NCBI RefSeq assembly: GCF_016613535.2 | Contig: NZ_CP071518.1 | Span: forward strand, 2,232,001-2,296,000 | Source of the DNA: Lysobacter solisilvae | GTDB lineage: Bacteria > Pseudomonadota > Gammaproteobacteria > Xanthomonadales > Xanthomonadaceae | Reading direction: 5' to 3' | DNA: 64,000 nt | In this document: piece after piece, positions 37,308 through 45,681 of the stretch | Numbering within the stretch: position 1 is the stretch's first letter | Layout of the letters: each line of letters starts with the position of its first letter | Position numbers and translations under genes: made by a program | The notes under the pieces: generated by a model | What the model saw: the letters and a program-made list of their open reading frames with translations, nothing else | Told to the model about the DNA's origin: nothing | Databases searched by the model: none

Positions 37308-38186
37308 TCAGATCTGCGTCACGGCCTGGTGCTGCTGCCGCGCCATCAGGAAGGCGTGCGCCATCTCTGTCGACAGGCCATGCAGGGTCAGCCGGAATCC
37401 CGCGCGCAGCGTGGACATGGGGACCAGCGGGTGGCCGTTGTTGACCAGCATCAGGTGCGCGCGTGCGTCCAGGATCGTCGCCACGTACAGGCCGATGGTC
37501 TCATCCAGCTGCAGGGAGTTGGTGGCGCGCCAGAAATCGCTGTCGGTGAGCAGGAGCTGGTAGATCGGCGTGAACAGTTCGATCGAGCTCTGCAGGTCGA
37601 GGAAGTTGCGGCCCCGGCGCGGCATGTCCTCCAGCCGCAGCGGCGGCGGGGCGATCATCGAGAAGTCCGGCCGCGCCACGGGTTCCAGTTCACGCCCGGC
37701 GGCGCGCAGGTTCTGGTTGAGGCGGATCACGAAGTTGTAGAGGTTGAGGTCGTGCACCAGGAACATGTCCTCGCGCACGTCGGCGATCACGCCCGGTCGC
37801 AGCGGATTGGTCGGCACCTCGACGGGCGCGTTGGCCGCGATGAAACCCAGGATCTGCGAGCCCAGGTGGAAATGCCGCAGGATCAGCCAGTTGGCCTCGG
37901 GGCGGATGAAGTTCTCCATGCCCCAGGCCAGCAGCCGGTGCAGAGCGCGCGAGAATGCCACGCGCGGGATGAAGACCTTGACCACCTGGAACAGCACGAT
38001 CAGCGTGCGCGCGAAAGGCCGGATGAAGGGCAGCACGAACTGCCGCGAGCGCGAGCTCGAATCGGCCAGCCATGCCCGCTTCACTTCCTCCGACAGCGGC
38101 GTGCTCTGGTCCAGGTACAGCGCCAGCCATGGGCTGGGATCGCGCGGGTCGTAGGTCTGTTCCAGGAACTCGGGCGAATGCTTCAT
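37308..38186 (-). CDS. Unknown protein of the KAS III-HDO cluster
   Basis: 292 residues. I cannot name the family with certainty. Visible: a hydrophobic stretch at ~50-75 (RQFVLPFIRPFARTLIVLFQVVKVFIPRVAFSR), then a helical body rich in His/Asp/Asn (WLILRHFHLGSQILGFIAANAPVEVPTNPL ... MFLVHDLNLYNFVIRLNQNL), and a C-terminal part DETIGLYVATILDARAHLMLVNNGHPLVPM. The start codon overlaps the stop of the ketoacyl-synthase fusion (ATGA), so both proteins should be made in fixed ratio, suggesting they share a pathway. It could act on the product of the fusion enzyme or on its transport. Confidence 0.8.
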   Translation of the reverse strand: MKHSPEFLEQTYDPRDPSPWLALYLDQSTPLSEEVKRAWLADSSSRSRQFVLPFIRPFARTLIVLFQVVKVFIPRVAFSRALHRLLAWGMENFIRPEANWLILRHFHLGSQILGFIAANAPVEVPTNPLRPGVIADVREDMFLVHDLNLYNFVIRLNQNLRAAGRELEPVARPDFSMIAPPPLRLEDMPRRGRNFLDLQSSIELFTPIYQLLLTDSDFWRATNSLQLDETIGLYVATILDARAHLMLVNNGHPLVPMSTLRAGFRLTLHGLSTEMAHAFLMARQQHQAVTQI

Positions 38187-40105
38187 GGCGTCACGTGCTC
38201 GAACTGCATCAGGTACAGCTGGGCGGTGCGGCGGGCGGTGTCGATGATGGCCTGTGCACCCGCGCCGCCGTTCGCCTCGTCGTGCTCCAGCACTATTTCC
38301 ACCGCGCGCAGCCAGCGCAACAGGTGGTGCTCGTCGTTGGCGCCATGGTATTCGAGGAAACGGAACGCGTCGGCCGGCAGCGCGTCGGGACCCTGCATGA
38401 GGCTGGCCTTCATCAGCGGGAGCAGTGCGGGAATGATCCGCTGGCCGGTGCCTTCGATGATGTAGATCGCACCCAGCAGGCCGAGCGGATTGGGGCGGGC
38501 GGCGAGCGCGTGCAGGTAGCTGTTGAGGGCCTCGCCGCCGGGGTTGCGGCGCAGCGCGTCCAGTTCGACGGTGCCGCCGGCGCGCCGGTAGTCAGCGTAG
38601 AGGATCTCGTAGTCGTCCTGTTCCTCGCCCGCGTGGGTCTGGATCAGCGACGACAGTGCTTCGTACGGCGCCTGCACCGACGCGGCGCCCTCGCGCATCC
38701 ACTTGCTGCCCTCGCGTACCTGCGGGATCCAGTTTTCCGCCCAGGCCACGTAGTCGGCGCGGGTGAAACCGCGCTCGCGCAGGCGACGGATCACTGGCGT
38801 ACGCCACGCACGCGATCGGTAGTCGTGCCAGAGGGTGGCCAGTTCACCCAGCAGGTGCCGCAATGCCGCAGGAGCGTCCGCGGGGTCGTGGGGAGGTGCG
38901 ATGACATCGTCCGAGGGCGGCGTGGCCGGACGCGTGGATGCCGGCGTCGGCGCGTGCGCAGGCGCAGCCGCTGCTCCCTGCGCCTCTGCGTGCTCCACCT
39001 CGATCAGCACGAAGGCCACCGTGAACCGTCCCGATTCGGGAATGAAGCACAGGATCTTCTGCCCGGCCTGCAGCGTGTGCGTGCGCAGGAACTCGTCGAG
39101 CATGATGAAGATCGAAGCCGCACCGGTGTTGCCGCGCGTGACCAGGTTTGAGAACCACTTCGATCGCGGGATCGCCAAGCCGGCCTTGGCCATCAGTTCG
39201 TCGACCACCGGCGCGAAGCGCTCGGAGGAGTAGTGGCACAGGAAGTGGTCGATCGTGGCCGGATCGATCCAGCCCTCGTGCGCCAGCGTGGCGTACTCGT
39301 GGACGCCGATGTCGAACAGGTGCGGCAGCAGGCGGATGTCCTGGCGCAGGAAGAGGGCGCCGTCGGCTTCCGCGTCCCGCCATCCGTCGTAGTCGACATG
39401 GCGACGCGTGCCATCGGGCGTCATGCCCAGTTGCATGCACACCGGGTAGTCCCCGGCGAAAGAACGCTGGTGCATGAAGCGCAGCCGCAGCCGCAGGCCC
39501 TGCTGCGCGGGCGCCGAGGTCAGCTGCAGCGCGCCGGCACCGTCGGAAAGCATCCAGCGCAGGAAGTGTGCGTCGAAGTCCGCGTCGTAGCCGCGCGCGG
39601 CAAAGCGCGAGCGCTTGAACAGGCGGGAGGGCATTTCCGCCGCGGCCACCATGGCATGCGAGTGCGCGCCCAGTTCCACCGCGCTGGCGGCCGCTTCCCA
39701 GGCGGCGACGCCCGAGGCGCAGATGCCGTGCGCCGAGAGGATCTGCATCGGGGGGGCGGCGAGTTCGCCCTGCACCATGCTGGTGAACCCCGGCATCAGC
39801 AGGTCGCCGCCGGACGTGCCGCAGGCCAGCATGCCGAGGGCTTCCAGCGTCGAGTTCGTTCCAGCCAGGCAATCCTGGATTGCCGCCGCGGCCATCTGCG
39901 AACAGGAATGAACGGTCTGGCCGTCGGTGTCGATTGCGTAGTGGCGCGTGAGGATGCCGTTCTCGGCCAGGATGCGGCGCTTGATGCGTGGCGAGAGGCG
40001 TGACAGCGGCGCGATGTAGGCGTCCATCTGCTCGTTGTCGACGGGCTCGCCGGGCAGGAACCTTCCGCTGCCATGGATCCAGGTGCGCTCGAAGCGGAGG
40101 GGCAT
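38183..40105 (-). CDS. KAS III-like synthase fused to haem-oxygenase-like diiron domain
   Basis: 640 residues. Residues ~1-370 form a beta-ketoacyl-ACP synthase III-type condensing enzyme with all three catalytic residues in place: Cys129 (HGICASG), His291 (LCHYSSE) and Asn326 (RGNTGAAS). After a Pro/Ala linker (~372-412) comes an all-helical domain (~415-640) of the haem-oxygenase-like diiron oxidase (HDO/iron-containing redox enzyme) type: candidate ligands Glu457, His491, Glu551 and the H587-x3-D591-x2-H594 motif. It probably makes and then oxidises a fatty acyl chain, but the product is unknown. The gene lies between a fatty-acid hydroxylase gene and an unknown gene it overlaps by 4 bases. 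Confidence 0.87.
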   Translation of the reverse strand: MPLRFERTWIHGSGRFLPGEPVDNEQMDAYIAPLSRLSPRIKRRILAENGILTRHYAIDTDGQTVHSCSQMAAAAIQDCLAGTNSTLEALGMLACGTSGGDLLMPGFTSMVQGELAAPPMQILSAHGICASGVAAWEAAASAVELGAHSHAMVAAAEMPSRLFKRSRFAARGYDADFDAHFLRWMLSDGAGALQLTSAPAQQGLRLRLRFMHQRSFAGDYPVCMQLGMTPDGTRRHVDYDGWRDAEADGALFLRQDIRLLPHLFDIGVHEYATLAHEGWIDPATIDHFLCHYSSERFAPVVDELMAKAGLAIPRSKWFSNLVTRGNTGAASIFIMLDEFLRTHTLQAGQKILCFIPESGRFTVAFVLIEVEHAEAQGAAAAPAHAPTPASTRPATPPSDDVIAPPHDPADAPAALRHLLGELATLWHDYRSRAWRTPVIRRLRERGFTRADYVAWAENWIPQVREGSKWMREGAASVQAPYEALSSLIQTHAGEEQDDYEILYADYRRAGGTVELDALRRNPGGEALNSYLHALAARPNPLGLLGAIYIIEGTGQRIIPALLPLMKASLMQGPDALPADAFRFLEYHGANDEHHLLRWLRAVEIVLEHDEANGGAGAQAIIDTARRTAQLYLMQFEHVTP

Positions 40106-40137
40106 GCAGCAGTCCTTGGAAGGAAGGGGACGCGCGC

Positions 40138-40965
40138 TCAGCGCGCGCGGGTGGTGGCGGGTGCGTCGGAGTCGCGGCCGGCGCGTATCCGCGCATCGGC
40201 CGAGTCCGGCGGCAGCACGGAACCGGCCCACCGGTCGAAGACTTCCAGCAGGAAGCCGTAGTTCCCGTTGTAGCAGGCGTGGTGGAGATGGTGGCGACGG
40301 CTCGCGCCCAGCCAGCCATGCGCGCTGGGCGTGCGGCTGAACTCGTAGTTCGAGTGCCCCAGGTTGTTGAGCATGATGCTGAACACCGGCAGGCATACCA
40401 GCGCTGGAAAGGTGAAGTCGTGCAGCAGCATCGGCACGATCGGCACGCTGCCCAGCAGCAGCGCTTCCACCGGGTGCAGGGCGTAGGTCGACCAGGGCGT
40501 GGCCACCTGCGAGCGGTGGTGGTCGCCGTGGAAGCGGCGCAACAGGGGCGCGTGCAGCATGCGGTGGTTCACGTAGAAGTGCAGTTCGTTCCACAGGAAC
40601 AGCACCGCGATTTCGATCGCCACGCGCATCGGCGAGGCCTGCGCGGCCAGCTGCGCCCATCCCACCTGCAGCAGCGCCCACGGCAGCAGCAGGCCGACGC
40701 CGAAGATCAGGACCGACACCACTGACTCGCTCATCTCGCGCCGGACCTGGCCCGGCGCCAATGCGCGCGGATCGAGCAAGCGCCCCCAGCCAAGCGCGGG
40801 TAACACGCGACGCGTCAGCAGCCAGGTCACGCCACCGGTAACGAAATAGAGCAGACCGAAGTAGGCGACGCCAAGGGCCACGACCTGCGCTGCGGGCAGG
40901 GTCGCGAAGCCGGTGCCCCAGGCCACGGGCGCGGTGAAGTTCGACAGGACCGCGCCGGAAGCCAT
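40138..40965 (-). CDS. Sterol desaturase/fatty acid hydroxylase family protein
   Basis: 275 residues. Membrane diiron oxygenase. Four to six hydrophobic helices and the three His clusters of the superfamily: NELHFYVNHRMLH, FHGDHHRSQ, and RRHHLHHACYNGNYG; HPVEALLLGSVPI separates the last two. It would hydroxylate or desaturate a lipid chain at the inner membrane. Start at ATG 40965, since the frame upstream runs through dxs in a shadow frame. It starts 22 bases after the dxs stop and ends 32 bases before the KAS III-HDO start, suggesting one transcript. Confidence 0.9.
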   Translation of the reverse strand: MASGAVLSNFTAPVAWGTGFATLPAAQVVALGVAYFGLLYFVTGGVTWLLTRRVLPALGWGRLLDPRALAPGQVRREMSESVVSVLIFGVGLLLPWALLQVGWAQLAAQASPMRVAIEIAVLFLWNELHFYVNHRMLHAPLLRRFHGDHHRSQVATPWSTYALHPVEALLLGSVPIVPMLLHDFTFPALVCLPVFSIMLNNLGHSNYEFSRTPSAHGWLGASRRHHLHHACYNGNYGFLLEVFDRWAGSVLPPDSADARIRAGRDSDAPATTRAR

Positions 40966-40987
40966 CGCGCCGGTCGTCCGGGTCGCG

Positions 40988-42893
40988 TCAGCGCGCTGCG
41001 CTTCGCGGGGCCGGGGATGCCAGCTTCGGCCAGCGGCGCAGCACGCTGTCGCGGATGCCGGCCGCATCCAGGCCGGCTTCGGCGAGCAGCTGTTCGCGGC
41101 TGGCGTGGTGCTGGAACTCGTCAGGCAGGCCCATGTGCAGCACCGGCATGTTGCGATCGTGCGCGGCGAGCAGCTCGGCGACGCCCGAGCCGGCGCCACC
41201 GGCCAACACGTTGTCTTCCAGCGTCACCAGCCCCTCGTGCGAGGCCGCCAGTTCCAGGATGAGTTCGTGGTCCAGCGGCTTGACGAAACGCATGTTGACC
41301 ACCGTCAGGCCGAGTTCCTCGCCAGCCTGCAACGCCGCCGGCAGCACCGCGCCGAAGGCGAGCAGCGCGATGCCAGCGCCGCGCCGGCGGATCTCGGCCT
41401 TGCCGAGCGGCAGCACGTCCAGGTTCGGCTGCACCGCGACGCCGGGCCCCGTGCCGCGCGGATAACGCACTGCCGCCGGCCCCGGGTAGTGGTGGCCCGT
41501 GCTGAGCATCTGGCGGCACTCGTTCTCGTCGCTGGCGGCCATCACCACCATGTTCGGCACGCAGCGCAGGTAGCTCAGGTCGAGGTTGCCCGCGTGCGTG
41601 GCGCCGTCCGGGCCCACGACGCCGCCGCGGTCCAGCGCGAACAGCACATCGAGGTTCTGGATGGCCACGTCGTGCACTAGCTGGTCGTAGCCGCGCTGCA
41701 GGAACGTGGAATAGATCGCGCACACCGGCTTGGCGCCTTCGCATGCCATGCCCGCGGCCAGCGTCACGGCATGCTGTTCGGCGATGGCCACGTCGAAGTA
41801 GCGATCGGGGAATTCGCGGCTGAAGCGCACCAGGCCGGAGCCTTCGCGCATCGCCGGGGTGATGCCCATCAGCCGGGAATCGGCCGCGGCCATGTCGCAC
41901 AGCCAGTCGCCGAAGACATCGGTGTACGTCGGCTTCTTCGCGCCCGCCTTGGCCACCAGGCCCTTGCTCGGGTCGAACGGACCCACGGCGTGGTAGCCGA
42001 TCTGGTCGCCTTCGGCCAGTTCGTAGCCCTTGCCCTTGGTGGTGATGATGTGCAGCAGCTGCGGGCCCTTCAGCGTCCGGAGCGTCTTCATGGTGGCAAG
42101 CAGGGCGCCCATGTCGTGGCCGTCGATCGGGCCGGTGTAGTGGAAGCCCAGTTCCTCGAACAGGGTGGACGGCACGAACATGCCTTTCCAGTGTTCTTCC
42201 CAGCGCTTGACGAACTTGGCCGCCGGCTTGTGCTTGTCGCCCAGCAGCTTCTTGCCGCCTTCGCGCAGGGCATTGAGCGTGCGGCTGCCGGTGAGGCGGC
42301 CGAGCATCTTGGTCATCGCGCCGACGTTTTCGGAGATCGACATCTGGTTGTCGTTGAGCACGACGAGCAGGTTCGGTTCCGGTTCCATGCCGCCGGCATG
42401 GTTCAGTGCCTCGAATGCCATGCCTGCGGTCATCGCGCCGTCGCCGATCACCGCCACCACCCTGCGGTCGTCGCCCGCGCGCTGCAGCGCGATGGCCATG
42501 CCCAGCGCCGCGGAGATCGAGGTGGAGGAATGCCCGACGCCGAAGGTGTCGTATTCGCTCTCCTCACGCTTGGGGAAGGGCGCGACGCCGCCGGCCTGCT
42601 TCACCGTATGGATCGAGTCGCGCCGGCCGGTGAGGATCTTGTGCGGATAGCACTGGTGGCCGACATCCCATACCAGGCGGTCGGTGGGCGTGTCGAAGAG
42701 CCAGTGCAGGGCGACGGTCAGCTCGATCACGCCCCAGGCCCGCGCCGAAATGGCCGCCGACCATGGCCACCTGTTCGATCAGGTAGGCCCGCAGTTCGTC
42801 GGCGATGCCGCGCAGTTCATCTTCGGGGAACTGCCGCAGGTCGGCGGGAACCTGGATGCGGGAGAGACGCGGGTAGAGCTGCGGATCGATCAT
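40988..42893 (-). CDS. dxs: 1-deoxy-D-xylulose-5-phosphate synthase, with one-base frameshift
   Basis: First step of the MEP isoprenoid pathway (pyruvate + glyceraldehyde 3-phosphate, thiamine diphosphate). N-terminus at ATG 42893 ([14 protein letters not shown] ... [11 protein letters not shown]); the remainder from [15 protein letters not shown] onwards is in another frame. The join falls in a run of four C on the plus strand (42732-42735) where the family needs three. Correcting this gives 634 residues with ThDP motif [36 protein letters not shown] and RYPRGTGPG, a fully normal enzyme. Dxs is usually essential, so a sequencing error is more likely than a broken gene. Confidence 0.92.
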
Positions 42894-43006
42894 CAGTTCT
42901 GGGACGCAGTGGCTCGAGGCCCGGACGGCAAGTCCTTCATTGTCCCGCCGCGCAGGGACAGGGGCAAGCAAATGCCCTGTCCCCCGCCTGGACGGACAGT
43001 TCGCCG

Positions 43007-44131
43007 TCAGCGTCCGCGCAGGCGTCCGAACAGGCCGGACGACTTCTGCGGCTCGGGCTCGGGCTCTGGCTCGCGGTAAGGCTCGGCGTAGCCCGTGGCC
43101 ACAGGTTGGCGTTCACGAAATCGGCCACTTCAGCCGCGGTGACGCCGCAGGCGCTGGTGACTTCCTCCAGCGTCGCCGGACCTTTCATCATCGCCGTGGC
43201 GATGCGGAAATGCTTGGGGAACTCGCGTTCGGTCTGCGGCCACTTGAGCAGGCGATAGCGCGCGGCGTCGCTGAATCCTGCCATCAGTTGGCCCTTGCCG
43301 GCCTGCAATGCGCAGAACCAGAGCAGGCGGCTGAGCGGCTGGCCGGCGCCCAGCGTTGCCACGTCACGGTCCCATTGCGTCGGGTCGACGGGGACGAAAT
43401 CGCCCGCGGCGAGCACCGACTCGACGTGAGAGGCCAGTGGCTTGAGCGTGGCGGGACCGAAGTACAGCTGTTGACCGACGTCGATCAGCAGGTCGGTGCC
43501 GGCGCGCTGCAGGCGCACCCGACCCGGCAGCTGACCCGGTGCCAGCCAGTCGATCAGGGTGCGTTCGCGCGGCGGAGCGGGCGGCGGGGGCGGGGCCGGC
43601 GCAGGCGGCGGGACCGGCGTGGCGGCGCTGGCCGCCGGCGGGGCGGCGCTGGGCGCTTCCGCGCGGGGTGCCGGCGGTGCGGTCGGCGTGTCCCAGGGTG
43701 GCGGCGACGGCCGCCGACGCCGCCTGGTCAGGCGCGGCGCGCTCCTCGCTGGGAACGATCGGACGTTCTTCTGGCAACTGGTCGGCCGGCATCGGCGCGG
43801 GCGTGGTGCCGCGCGGAGCCCCGTCCTCGGCCGGCGCGATTTCCTGCAGCAGCTGCGCGACGGACTCCGGGGTAAAAGGCTTGCCGAGGCGGAAGTCGGT
43901 CTGCGCGCGCGGCGCGGAGGTCAGTCCGATCACCACCTTGCCGGCGCCATGCAGGCGCAACCAGCTCATCGGGCCATACATGCTGTCCATGTCGACGACC
44001 ACGTGGGTGGCGTCCTGTTCGGAGACGAGGGGCCAGCGCCCGCCCATCCGCATGCTGGCTTCCGCGAAGGCGGACTGGAGTGCGGATTCGGTGGCAGCGT
44101 CCATGCCAGTGAGTCCGAAAGTCGGGAGCAT
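43007..44131 (-). CDS. Pseudo-receiver/winged-helix-like protein, two frame shifts
   Basis: About 374 residues after correction. Residues 1-110 resemble a degenerate receiver fold ([22 protein letters not shown] ... [11 protein letters not shown] ... [10 protein letters not shown] ... [18 protein letters not shown]). A long Pro/Ala linker follows, then a helical domain ([18 protein letters not shown], ... [36 protein letters not shown]) and a tail [25 protein letters not shown]. The frame changes near 43692-43740 (extra G in a GGG run on the minus strand, probably) and near 43103-43106 (one base missing). After both, the length is whole codons. I do not know its function. Confidence 0.65.
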
Positions 44132-44416
44132 GCGGCGGTGATCCGATATGACAGAGGCCCCGAGTGTTGCGCGGCGGCCCCGGGCCGTCAACGCGAAGTG
44201 ACGGTCCCTGGCGAAGGTCATGGGGGCGCGGACGGCCCGCGGGCAGGCGGAAGGCCGGGTCGTTCAGCCGACGGAACATGGATCAGGCCGGGATCCAGGC
44301 TTGGTCGGGCTTGCCGGCCCTGCGCCTGCACGCAGCCGCGCCAGTGGCGACATCGGCACCGGCCAACCTGCGCGCTGGTCCGACATGCTGCTTAGTCCGA
44401 CATTCGTCCAGGCCGA
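44132..44416. other. Spacer between pseudo-receiver and HNH genes
   Basis: 285 bases without a convincing gene. It should hold the promoter of the pseudo-receiver gene. Two copies of GTCCGACAT (44378-44386 and 44395-44403) and a related GCCGACAT at the HNH gene end are the only repeats seen; I attach no function. Confidence 0.4.
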
Positions 44417-45157
44417 CTAGGCCGACATCCGCGCGTTGCGAGGCAGCTGGCTTTTCAGGAACGCCATCTGGTCGGCGAGGATGTTGCGGTTGCTCAGGAT
44501 CAGGTGCTCGACCCAGCTCGGTCGGTAGGGCACGGCCAGCAGCGGCATGCCGGCCTGCTGCGGTGTCCGGTTGCCCTTGCGCGAATTGCAGTGGAAGCAG
44601 GCGGCGACCACGTTCTCCCAGACATCGCGCCCGCCCTTGGAAACCGGCAGGACGTGGTCGCGCGTCAGGCTGGGGCGGCTGAATTCATGCCCGCAGTACA
44701 TGCACAGATGGGCATCGCGCGCGAACAGCGCGACGTTGGTCAGGGCCGGTGTCGGGTCGAGGGCATGGGCGCGTGCGTGGCCGCGCGCGGCGACGATCGG
44801 ATGCAGTTCGATCAGGCTCTGCACACCGGTGCGCCGGCAGATCCCGCCATGCACCTGCAGGCAGGGGTCGCCGAGTGTCCAGGCGACGGCGCCGCGCGCA
44901 TAGAGGCAGGCGGCGTCCTGCCAGCTCATCCAGTCCAGCACGCGACCGTGCGCATCGAGCGAAAGCAGACGGACCGCATTGAGGCGGTCCGTGGAAGGTG
45001 CGTAGACAGCGGGTAGGGCGGCGGCCGGATCGGCGCAGCCTGGCGTGGGCGGAACGCTGGTGGGACGGGCGCGGAGCGAGGCGAGGTCGCGCGGTGAAGC
45101 ATCCGCTGCGGTGCGGCTCCCAGGTCGGACCAGCCTCAGGGCTCTGTCGGTCTCCAT
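44417..45157 (-). CDS. HNH endonuclease family protein
   Basis: 246 residues. C-terminal HNH motif with zinc Cys pairs: CMYCGHEFSRPSLTRDHVLPVSKGGRDVWENVVAACFHCNSRKGNRTP. Before it, RLLSLDAHGRVLDWMSWQDAACLYARGAVAWTLGDPCLQVHG is the extended N-terminal domain seen in stand-alone chromosomal HNH proteins of many Gram-negatives. No restriction methylase is near, so it need not be a restriction enzyme; a repair or unknown housekeeping role is possible. The sequence just upstream (45158-45219) is unusually AT-rich, with TATAAG on the minus strand at 45174-45169 as a candidate -10. Confidence 0.9.
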   Translation of the reverse strand: METDRALRLVRPGSRTAADASPRDLASLRARPTSVPPTPGCADPAAALPAVYAPSTDRLNAVRLLSLDAHGRVLDWMSWQDAACLYARGAVAWTLGDPCLQVHGGICRRTGVQSLIELHPIVAARGHARAHALDPTPALTNVALFARDAHLCMYCGHEFSRPSLTRDHVLPVSKGGRDVWENVVAACFHCNSRKGNRTPQQAGMPLLAVPYRPSWVEHLILSNRNILADQMAFLKSQLPRNARMSA

Positions 45158-45219
45158 TGGGAACCCAGCTTATACCGCATTGTTTACGTTTTGTGTATCG
45201 CCGTGGGCGATGCGCGCCT

Positions 45220-45681
45220 TCACGGCTCCAGGCGCTTGGCCATCCGCAGCAGTTCCATGCTGAATCCCTGCCGTTCATAGAGTTCCCGCGCCCGCGTGTT
45301 GGCCGGAAACACCGACAGCGTGACCTGGGCGCAACCGTTCTCGCGGCCGAAGGTCTCGCTGTGACGCAACAACGCGCTGGCCAGGCCGCGCCCTTCGAAG
45401 GCGGCGTCGATGGCCAGGTCGGAAACATGGCAGTTGCGGCCCCGGCCGAAGAAATCGGTCATCAGCTGCAGGTGCACGAAACCGGCGCGCTGGCCGCCGT
45501 CCTCGATCACGAAGAAGAAGGAGTCGGGCGTGTCCTGGCGCAGGTGCTTGTCGATGTCATCGTGGAGCACCTGGGTCACGACCGCGCGGTCACGCCCCAG
45601 GGGCAGTTCGAACGAAGTGAAGCGTTCGCACAGGCCGAGGATGAAGGCATGGTCGCCGTGCCGGGCAGGACGGATGGTCAT
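45220..45681 (-). CDS. GNAT-family N-acetyltransferase
   Basis: 153 residues. Complete GNAT fold: MTIRPARHGDHAFILGLCERF at the start, VSDLAIDAAFEGRGLASALLRHSETFGRENG as the acetyl-CoA binding loop, and VTLSVFPANTRARELYERQGFSMELLRMAKRL as the C-terminal strand and helix. The substrate is unknown. Its ATG overlaps the stop of the acyl-CoA dehydrogenase gene (ATGA), so it is the downstream partner of that gene. A longer open frame upstream runs antiphase through the dehydrogenase and is not real. Confidence 0.88.
   Translation of the reverse strand: MTIRPARHGDHAFILGLCERFTSFELPLGRDRAVVTQVLHDDIDKHLRQDTPDSFFFVIEDGGQRAGFVHLQLMTDFFGRGRNCHVSDLAIDAAFEGRGLASALLRHSETFGRENGCAQVTLSVFPANTRARELYERQGFSMELLRMAKRLEP

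Noticed and set aside
42732..42735. Programmed ribosomal frameshift in dxs
   Set aside because: No known recoding in dxs, no slippery heptamer or stem signal, and several other genes in the window show the same type of homopolymer problem.
44378..44428. GTCCGACAT direct repeats as a CRISPR-like or operator array
   Set aside because: Only two exact 9-base copies plus one partial copy that is part of the HNH coding end; spacing is irregular.
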